Assembly: GCA_023957475.1 (NCBI GenBank)
Contig: JAMLHA010000005.1
Coordinates: 62,001-126,000, forward strand
Direction: 5' to 3'
Source of the DNA: Crocinitomicaceae bacterium
Lineage (GTDB): Bacteria > Bacteroidota > Bacteroidia > Flavobacteriales_D > Crocinitomicaceae
DNA length: 64,000 bases
Shown: one piece after another, positions 56,041 through 62,064 of the stretch
Layout of the letters: every line of letters begins with the position of its first letter
Position numbering within the stretch: position 1 is the first letter of the stretch
The notes under the pieces: model-generated
Databases searched by the model: none
Told to the model about the DNA's origin: nothing
Seen by the model: only the letters and a program-made list of their open reading frames with translations
Position numbers and translations under genes: made by a program

Positions 56041-56289
56041 TTGGCATCACAAGGTGAACCTGAAAAAATAGTAGAAATTATAAAAAAAGGACTTAAACGG
56101 TCTATTAATTGTTCATCAGACCCACTATGTTGGGAATCAGATGGGCAAGGTATTTTTGACTTGAATTTATCAGCTTGTTTTTCCTGCTCACTTGTAGCTG
56201 AAACAGCTTGTGAAGAAATGAATTTAGGGTTAGATAGAAGAGTTCTAGTTGATGAAGAATTTGGTTATTTTAGTGAATTAATAGATTAA
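56041..56289 (+). CDS. Small Cys-rich DUF1998-like protein
   Basis: 82 aa from the TTG at 56041; an in-frame stop at 56032 excludes a longer start. The pattern 'LSACFSCSLVAETACEEMN' followed by 'LDRRVLVD' closely resembles the end of DUF1998 zinc domains (as in DISARM DrmB), and six Cys residues could bind zinc. Here it is free-standing, 13 bp after the helicase gene. It may be a true small subunit or the last piece of a degraded gene. Confidence 0.6.
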   Translation: MASQGEPEKIVEIIKKGLKRSINCSSDPLCWESDGQGIFDLNLSACFSCSLVAETACEEMNLGLDRRVLVDEEFGYFSELID

Positions 56290-56634
56290 CGCCAACGCTA
56301 TTTGCAAGCAATTACTCACATTGTTTATTGTGTTGTTTTCATTAGTGTTCGTGAATGCTTCGCATTTGTCAAAGTCGCACAATCCAACCGCACAAAGCCA
56401 AATTTTGCCAAAGAGCTTGCAATGCCAACGCAAAACAAATTGGTTTAAAAATTCCCCAACGCTTCAAAAAATTAAAAAACAACGAGTGGATATAATAACA
56501 CCTGCAACCCAACATCAGTTTGGCAAAAACGGCAGAAAACGGCTTCGATTTAAAGTTTTTCGTTAACTTTGAGGCTCGTTCTTCGATTGAACTTTAGTGC
56601 TAAAAATCCCCGCCTTCGGCAATACCCGAACCGT
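56290..56634. repeat. attC-like palindrome (site F), left part, split by MITE
   Basis: Starts GCCAACGCTATTTGCAAGCA, nearly identical to the start of site C. It then carries the same inner text (GTCGCAC, CCAACCGCACAAA, GAGCTTGCAA) and ends with AATACCCGAACCGT, where the deleted IS sits. The CCGTTACC remainder follows at 57044. An extra ~50 bp between 56310 and 56360 is absent from site C. Confidence 0.55.
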
Positions 56635-57043
56635 CAAACTGTCTAAACCACGAAGTAGCAGCGAAGCTAAACCCTCCAATCCTTATTAACACTCTAATTG
56701 TCAATAAATTAACATTAATTAAGTTGTTTAATTCATTGATATTCAGTATATTTACCTTATGAAATATATCATTGGTAAAAATAGAAGTCAGATTGAGTTT
56801 TACAGTTTGGAAGAGCTAATTAGTCAAGACAACGAGGTACGATTGATTGATTTATTTGTTTGTAAATAACTGACTTTTATTTTTCAATTCTGAGAAGCTA
56901 TTTGAAGCATTTTACAGCGCCTTTTTTTAACAAAAACAGGAATGTTGTTTTTGAAATTTACCTACACAGCGCGCCTTAAAATGGATTTATTTGCGTAATA
57001 TTGTGAATAGTTTGTTTAAAAATGATGGTTTTTAGACAGACTG
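56635..57043. mobile_element. 409-bp MITE-like derivative of the IS1182-like element
   Basis: Same ends as 48948-50236 (CAAACTGTCTAAA ... TTTAGACAGACTG). Only the first ~35 codons of transposase (56759-56868) and the last ~170 bp remain. It is flanked by CCGT on both sides (56631-56634 and 57044-57047), a clear 4-bp target duplication. Non-autonomous. Confidence 0.8.
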
Positions 57044-57056
57044 CCGTTACCAAACA

Positions 57057-57170
57057 TTGAAAACATTAATTGGAATATCTTTAATTTTAGCTTCGTATTT
57101 TTCATTCGGACAAGGAAATGGATTATATAAATTCCAATCAGAAAATGGAAGGTGCAGAAGGTCTATATGA
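57057..57170 (+). pseudogene. Signal-peptide fragment of a secreted protein
   Basis: From the TTG at 57057 the frame reads LKTLIGISLILASYFSFGQG and continues 'NGLYKFQSENG' before running into the HigB-like text in another frame. This is a typical Bacteroidota signal peptide with nothing behind it. The gene was cut near 57140 and joined to a toxin-gene fragment. Confidence 0.55.
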
Positions 57171-57324
57171 AATAAGAGTAAAGGAAAGTGGGAATATATT
57201 TCGTGTTTTTTGTTTTTTTGACGAAGGAAAACTTGTCGTAACAATCAATGGTTTTCAAAAGAAAACACAAAAGGAAGTAGAAAAGGCATTAAGAATCAAA
57301 AAAGAGTATGAAGTTGAAAAGTAA
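57118..57324 (+). pseudogene. HigB/RelE-like toxin, N-terminus missing
   Basis: Residues from 'KMEGAEGLYEIRVKESGNIF' to the end 'ALRIKKEYEVEK' match the C-terminal two-thirds of phage-derived HigB toxins ('RVFCFFDEGKLVVTINGFQK'). Normal members have about 45 more residues before this point. The missing part was replaced by the signal-peptide fragment. Probably inactive. It overlaps the antitoxin gene by 17 bp, as normal for higBA. Confidence 0.75.
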
Positions 57325-57611
57325 AAATATAATTAGTTTGTCTGAATTTAAAGATAAAAATTACGGAAAAAGAGGAACCAAAAACCGTGAAGAATTAGAA
57401 TCAGGGTATGAAGATTTTAAAATCGGTGCCCTGCTTCTTCAAGCACGACTTGAAAAGGGTATAACACAAGAGCAACTCGCGGAAAAAGTGGGCATGACTA
57501 AATCTTATATTTCAAAAATTGAAAACAATATAAAAGAGGTAAGATTATCTACTTTAAAAGATTATTGAATTAGGTCTTGGAGGGTCATTAGACTTAATGG
57601 TAAAAATATAA
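57308..57611 (+). pseudogene. HigA-like XRE antitoxin with a C-terminal frameshift
   Basis: The frame from 57308 encodes an XRE helix-turn-helix ('ITQEQLAEKVGMTKSYISKI', about residues 52-71) and ends early at 57568 after 'RLSTLKDY'. In the next frame the family's usual ending resumes at once, 'IELGLGGSLDLMVKI', up to the stop at 57609. A one-base indel near 57560 explains this. DNA binding may persist. Confidence 0.75.
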
Positions 57612-57786
57612 TTGTACCTCTCATAAGTTATTCAAAAGATGTAGCCAAAATCAAACTAAAAGAGATTAGGGTTTCGAGTTGCTAGAACGTTATTCTTATA
57701 AATTCCCCTCATTATCCTATTCAATGATAAGCTATTGGGGCTGTTACTATAAAGTTTATTTTCCAGAAATTTTCGATACGTTTTTT
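57612..57786. other. Gene-free gap before the TacAT-type operon
   Basis: Nothing coding is seen. It probably marks the right end of the mosaic region: the sequence to the right has its own operator and promoter. Confidence 0.4.
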
Positions 57787-57816
57787 AATTTTGTACATAA
57801 AAAAATGTACAAAATT
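57787..57816. promoter_or_regulatory. Perfect 12-bp inverted-repeat operator of the toxin-antitoxin pair
   Basis: AATTTTGTACAT and ATGTACAAAATT are exact reverse complements separated by AAAAAA. A further half-site (GTACATTTG) lies over the -7 box at 57838-57846. It is the expected autoregulatory site for a ribbon-helix-helix antitoxin. Confidence 0.75.
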
Positions 57817-57838
57817 TTATTTGTGTGTAAAATATACG

Positions 57839-57846
57839 TACATTTG
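57839..57846 (+). promoter_or_regulatory. Toxin-antitoxin -7 box
   Basis: TACATTTG matches TAnnTTTG and overlaps an operator half-site. It lies 34 bp before the antitoxin ATG. Confidence 0.6.
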
Positions 57847-57880
57847 TAAAAAATAAAATGTATAAGTAAATATCAGTAAT

Positions 57881-58156
57881 ATGGACACAGCAAGATTTAA
57901 TGCAAGATTATCACTAGAGCAAAAAGCTTTATTTGAGCGTGCGTCAATACTTGGTGGATATAGAAGTTTAACTGATTTTATCTTTAAAACTGCTCAAATG
58001 AAAGCGGAAGAAATCATTAAAGAAAATGAGAAAATCATTGCTTCTGAAAGAGACAGTCAACTATTTTACGATGTGGTTACTAAAGGAAAGGCTCCATCTA
58101 GAAATTTGAAAAATGCTTATAAAGCGTATCAAGAATTTCAGAAAACAATTAAGTAA
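57881..58156 (+). CDS. DUF1778 (TacA-type) ribbon-helix-helix antitoxin
   Basis: 91 aa. The N-terminal 'TARFNARLSLEQKALFERAS' and 'SLTDFIFKTAQMKAEEII' are the DUF1778 ribbon-helix-helix core; the C-terminal tail neutralises the toxin. Known TacA proteins bind their own promoter as an antitoxin-toxin complex. It precedes the GNAT toxin gene by 2 bp, and a strong palindromic operator lies upstream. Confidence 0.92.
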   Translation: MDTARFNARLSLEQKALFERASILGGYRSLTDFIFKTAQMKAEEIIKENEKIIASERDSQLFYDVVTKGKAPSRNLKNAYKAYQEFQKTIK

Positions 58157-58158
58157 GA

Positions 58159-58656
58159 ATGATAGAGCTTTTCGATAAGAAAAAACATGACCGTGACTCT
58201 TTCGATTGTGGAAAAGAAATATTAAATGTTTATCTAAAAAAACAAGTTAACCAAGACATAAAAAGAAAGTTATCTGTTTGTTTTGTGCTAGTAGAATCAA
58301 CAACTAAAATAATCAAAGGTTACTATACACTCTCCAACTGTTCCATACCTTTAGTGGATTTTAGTGATGACATTCGTAAAAAACTACCCCCATTCTACTC
58401 TACAATTCCAACCACTCTTATAGGTCATTTAGCTATTCATAAAGATTTTCAAGGTCAAGGTGTTGGAAAAACTTTACTTATTGATGCACTAAGGAAAAGC
58501 TATGAGGCATCAAAAAAATTAGGCTCTTTTGCTGTAGTTGTGGATCCAATTGATAAAGAAGCAGAAAGCTTCTATGCATACTTCGATTTTGTTAAACTTC
58601 CCGACAGTGGAAAGATGATACTATCCATAAAAACTCTAGAGGCCTTATTTGAATAA
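58159..58656 (+). CDS. TacT-type GNAT toxin
   Basis: 165 aa. The acetyl-CoA loop 'KDFQGQGVGKTLLIDALR' and the C-terminal 'EAESFYAYFDFVKLP' with the catalytic Tyr are intact. The N-terminal 'DSFDCGKEILNVYLKKQVNQ' is typical of toxins that acetylate the amino group of aminoacyl-tRNA and stop translation. It is paired with the DUF1778 antitoxin 2 bp upstream and appears functional. Confidence 0.92.
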   Translation: MIELFDKKKHDRDSFDCGKEILNVYLKKQVNQDIKRKLSVCFVLVESTTKIIKGYYTLSNCSIPLVDFSDDIRKKLPPFYSTIPTTLIGHLAIHKDFQGQGVGKTLLIDALRKSYEASKKLGSFAVVVDPIDKEAESFYAYFDFVKLPDSGKMILSIKTLEALFE

Positions 58657-58780
58657 ACCTCATCACTAACAATCGATAAATCAACCTCACCTCCTTTTCA
58701 TAATTTCTCCCAACTTTTACATCTTTTTGTAAAACCACCATTTTTAACGAATTTTTTACATCTTTTGCTTATAAATCTTT

Positions 58781-58788
58781 TACATTTG
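58781..58788 (+). promoter_or_regulatory. -7 box close to the HYC_CC_PP-like gene start
   Basis: TACATTTG matches the consensus but ends only 5 bp before the ATG at 58794. Transcription would start at or next to that ATG, so the mRNA may be leaderless or the true start may be further in. Confidence 0.45.
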
Positions 58789-58793
58789 TATAA

Positions 58794-59294
58794 ATGTTTG
58801 GTAAAAAGTATAGACATATAATACACCGTTTTGTTGTCGTTTTATCATTAATGGCATTTCTTATCACCAATGTGGGAATGGTGGTCTATACACACTCTTG
58901 CATTATTTCTGGTACAGAAAAAACATTGTTTGCTTCCAACGACGACCCATGTGAACAAGGTCATCAACAAAAAGAAGAAGAAAAAACCTCTTGCTGTGCC
59001 GTTCAAAACGCACCTATCGAGCATTCTGATGCAAACAACCACCAAGAAGTACACAAAAAATGTTGTTCCAATAATACCGATTACATTTCTTTGGGTATTG
59101 ATATTTTAACAGGCAACTACGATAGCCAAATCGCTATACTTCCTTTTGATTTAGCAAACGTAGCAAAACCCGTTTTTGCCTATGATATCACATTAAATAC
59201 ACTTCATCATTCCACAAATTCTTATGTTAATTCGCCGCCCACACCTTATCAGGGACGTGCGTTACAAAACATCCACCAGGTTTACATCATTTGA
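58794..59294 (+). CDS. HYC_CC_PP-like metal-cluster protein
   Basis: 166 aa with an N-terminal membrane/signal segment (about 12-33, 'FVVVLSLMAFLITNVGMVVY'), followed by 'THSC', two CC pairs in His-rich surroundings ('TSCCAVQ', 'HKKCCSNN') and a late 'NSPPTPYQGR'. This combination fits the small Bacteroidota HYC_CC_PP family, commonly beside copper-type TonB receptors. Probably periplasmic metal binding. It is 52 bp before the receptor gene. Confidence 0.75.
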   Translation: MFGKKYRHIIHRFVVVLSLMAFLITNVGMVVYTHSCIISGTEKTLFASNDDPCEQGHQQKEEEKTSCCAVQNAPIEHSDANNHQEVHKKCCSNNTDYISLGIDILTGNYDSQIAILPFDLANVAKPVFAYDITLNTLHHSTNSYVNSPPTPYQGRALQNIHQVYII

Positions 59295-59346
59295 TTAAAA
59301 TTCAATTAAGAAAATCTTAATGTCACGAATTTTAATCGAGTAACAA

Positions 59347-61566
59347 ATGAAACATAAATTATTGATTGCTTTGGGGCTCCTGATGTGTCTTGAAGCAAAT
59401 GCACAAATAAAAGGAATTGTTGTAGGTTCTGACAATAACAAAATAGAACCTTTAGAAAATGCAAAGGTGTTTTTATTAACTGCCAAAACAGGTGTCTTAT
59501 CGCATGAAGATGGTGGTTTTGAATTGATTCTACCTCGTCAATTGCCCGACACATTGGTGTTTTCACATGTTGGGTACATCAACGATACGATTATAGTCAC
59601 AAAAGAAGATCGTTTTGCCAATTTGAAGGTTGTGTTATTTTCCGACCAAACACTTCCAGAATTCATCATCGAATACCGAAAAGAGGCCAAAACCATTTCA
59701 AAACTAAAAGTATTGGCTGTGGAAGAATTATCACTTGGTGAATTGCGTAAAGCTGCTTGTTGTAATTTATCCGAGTCTTTTGAAACAAATGTTTCGGTAG
59801 ATGTCAACTTCACCGATGCGATTTCGGGTGCCAAGCAAATTCAAATGATGGGATTGGAAGGTGTTTACACGCAGATTCAATTTGAAAACATCCCTTATTT
59901 ACGTGGTTTAGAACAACCTTTTGGACTTTCTTCGTTTCCTGGAACATGGATCAATTCCATTCAAATAACCAAAGGCACGGGTAACGTAGTAAATGGCTAT
60001 GAATCAATGGCTGGATTGGTCAACATTGAAGTGTTTAAACCACAAGCCATGGATCGTTTCTTTTTAAATGGTTATGGAAGTATCTACGGTCGTGGTGAAT
60101 TGAATCTACACGGCGGTATGAACGTTGGAAAAAAAGACAAATGGAGTACGGCTCTTTTTGCGCATGGTTCGGGTGTTTTTGTGGAAAACAATTACAACAA
60201 AGACAATTTTATGGATGTGCCAATGGGATACCTTGCTGCGTTTAATAACCGATGGAATTATCATGGTGAAAAAATGGAGGCACAATTTGGTGTAAACTCT
60301 TATCTGGAATCCAAATACGGAGGCGAAGTTGGTTACAAAAAAGGCGCAAACAATGGATTGTATGGCATGGAAACGGATGCAAAACACGTTGATATTTACG
60401 CAAAAACAGGTTTCTTCATGAAAAAGCCTTACAATTCTATTGGTGTAATTTACAACTTGAAATACCATGAAAACGATGCCTTATTTGGATTAAGAGCATT
60501 TAAAGGTAGTGAAAAAAGAGGCTACATCAATGGGTTGTTTGAAAGCATCATTGGTTCTACTTTACATAAATACAAAGTTGGAATCAGTGGGGTATTTGTT
60601 GATTATCGTCAACGAATGGATTCTTTGGTGGATAATCGATTGGAAATTGTGCCCGGTGCGTTTTTTGAATATACCTACGAAGTGCCACGAGTAACTTTGG
60701 TATTGGGAGCCAGAGGTGATTACCACAATTTGTATAAATTTCAATTCTCACCACGACTTCATGCGAAATTCGTGTTAACGGAATATACCGATTTGAGAGT
60801 TACAGCCGGAAAAGGTTGGCGTGTACCAAATTACATGATTGACAATATTTCTTTATTGGCCACATCTCGACAATGGGTGGCTCCATCAGAAACCTTGCCT
60901 GAAATTTCTTGGAATTTTGGTGGTTCATTGGTGCAATCGTTCAAATTATTCGGAAATCCAGCTTCGGTAGTGGTCGATTATTACCATACACTCTTTGAAC
61001 GTCAACTAATTGTTGATAGAGACATTGATTTCACATCCATTGTCTTTAAAAACATGAAGGGAAAATCGTTTTCCAATAGTGTGCAGGCAGAATTTTCTTT
61101 TCAACCTGCCAAACGATTCGATATTCGCTTAGCATATAAGTTCTTGGATGTTAGAGCAGAATATGGAGGAAAATTGCAACAAAAAGTGATGGTTCCAAAA
61201 CACAGAGGTTTTGTGAATTTAGCTTATCAAACCAGAAATAAAAAATGGTTGTTTGACTTAACAACATCAATTTTTGGTTCATCCCGATTGCCCGTTACAC
61301 AGTTAGATTCTGTCAACTTTACAACAGACAATAAAAGTAAGGTATATCCTCAGTTAAGTGCACAAATCACATACAAGCACAAACGTTGGGATTTTTACAT
61401 TGGAGGAGAAAATTTAACCAATTATCGCCAAAAAAACCCTATTATTGATGCCGAAAACCCTTTTGGCACACATTTTGACGCAACAAGAACATGGGCTCCT
61501 ATTACAGGAATAAATGTGTATGTAGGGTTTCGATTTATTATAGAACATAAAAATGAAGAACATTAA
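59347..61566 (+). CDS. TonB-dependent outer-membrane receptor, probably copper
   Basis: 739 aa. A signal peptide (MKHKLLIALGLLMCLEANAQ) is followed by a carboxypeptidase-like regulatory domain (about 22-105), a plug domain (about 130-235, 'GAKQIQMMGLEGVYTQIQ', 'INSIQITKGTGNVVNG') and a beta-barrel. 'RKAACCNLSESFETN' at the plug start has a CC pair not usual in siderophore receptors. Copper or another soft metal is inferred from the flanking HYC_CC_PP-like and HMA proteins. It is 15 bp before the HMA gene. Confidence 0.88.
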   Translation: MKHKLLIALGLLMCLEANAQIKGIVVGSDNNKIEPLENAKVFLLTAKTGVLSHEDGGFELILPRQLPDTLVFSHVGYINDTIIVTKEDRFANLKVVLFSDQTLPEFIIEYRKEAKTISKLKVLAVEELSLGELRKAACCNLSESFETNVSVDVNFTDAISGAKQIQMMGLEGVYTQIQFENIPYLRGLEQPFGLSSFPGTWINSIQITKGTGNVVNGYESMAGLVNIEVFKPQAMDRFFLNGYGSIYGRGELNLHGGMNVGKKDKWSTALFAHGSGVFVENNYNKDNFMDVPMGYLAAFNNRWNYHGEKMEAQFGVNSYLESKYGGEVGYKKGANNGLYGMETDAKHVDIYAKTGFFMKKPYNSIGVIYNLKYHENDALFGLRAFKGSEKRGYINGLFESIIGSTLHKYKVGISGVFVDYRQRMDSLVDNRLEIVPGAFFEYTYEVPRVTLVLGARGDYHNLYKFQFSPRLHAKFVLTEYTDLRVTAGKGWRVPNYMIDNISLLATSRQWVAPSETLPEISWNFGGSLVQSFKLFGNPASVVVDYYHTLFERQLIVDRDIDFTSIVFKNMKGKSFSNSVQAEFSFQPAKRFDIRLAYKFLDVRAEYGGKLQQKVMVPKHRGFVNLAYQTRNKKWLFDLTTSIFGSSRLPVTQLDSVNFTTDNKSKVYPQLSAQITYKHKRWDFYIGGENLTNYRQKNPIIDAENPFGTHFDATRTWAPITGINVYVGFRFIIEHKNEEH

Positions 61567-61581
61567 TTAAATATAGAAATT

Positions 61582-61920
61582 ATGAAAAATATAGTAGTAA
61601 TATTTGCAATGCTTTTTATAGGAAATAGCTTTGCTCAGGAATTGAAAAAGGTGGAGGAAGTAACGATTCACACTTCCGCGGAATGCAACGATTGTAAAAA
61701 ACGCCTCGAAGATAAATTAAACTACACCAAAGGCATTCGGTTTGCCGAATTGGATGTGCCATCAATGAATTTGACGGTTTCATATACCACCAAAAAAATC
61801 GATTTGACTAAAATCAAAACCATCATTTCTGAGTTGGGTTATGATGCCGATGATGTAAAAGCAAATGAAGCTGCTCAAAAAGCATTGCCTGCATGTTGTC
61901 AGCCGAATGGGCATAAATGA
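61582..61920 (+). CDS. Periplasmic HMA-domain metal-binding protein
   Basis: 112 aa with signal peptide MKNIVVIFAMLFIGNSFAQ. The heavy-metal-associated domain has C35-N-D-C38 in 'SAECNDCKKRLE', and the C-terminus ends with 'PACCQPNGHK', a second thiol site plus His. It probably carries Cu(I) delivered through the TonB receptor. It is last in the operon and followed by a strong palindromic terminator. Confidence 0.88.
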   Translation: MKNIVVIFAMLFIGNSFAQELKKVEEVTIHTSAECNDCKKRLEDKLNYTKGIRFAELDVPSMNLTVSYTTKKIDLTKIKTIISELGYDADDVKANEAAQKALPACCQPNGHK

Positions 61921-61923
61921 TTC

Positions 61924-61967
61924 TTTTTTTAGTACGGGCGCGATTAATCGCGTCCGTACTAAAAAAA
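61924..61967. terminator. 44-bp palindrome, strong bidirectional terminator
   Basis: Seven T, then AGTACGGGCGCGATT and its reverse complement AATCGCGTCCGTACT, then seven A. Only one G-T mismatch interrupts the whole palindrome. It is unusually long for a terminator and GC-rich for this genome. Confidence 0.8.
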
Positions 61968-62064
61968 ATTGCGCCCATGCGAGCGTCCCACAAATTTTTA
62001 TGGGTTCTTTGCTGTTAATACAGTCTAAATATCTATTTTCGCAACACTCTTAGTGGAGGTAAAT

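Noticed and set aside
56321..56566. Rightward 81-codon ORF
   Set aside because: It lies inside boundary repeat F, whose homologous copy C has no matching open frame.
31356..57047. Calling the palindromes true integron attC sites
   Set aside because: Only GTTGGGT (50239) fits the GTTRRRY box; the others do not, sites C and F exceed 300 bp and no IntI gene is present, so only 'attC-like' is claimed.
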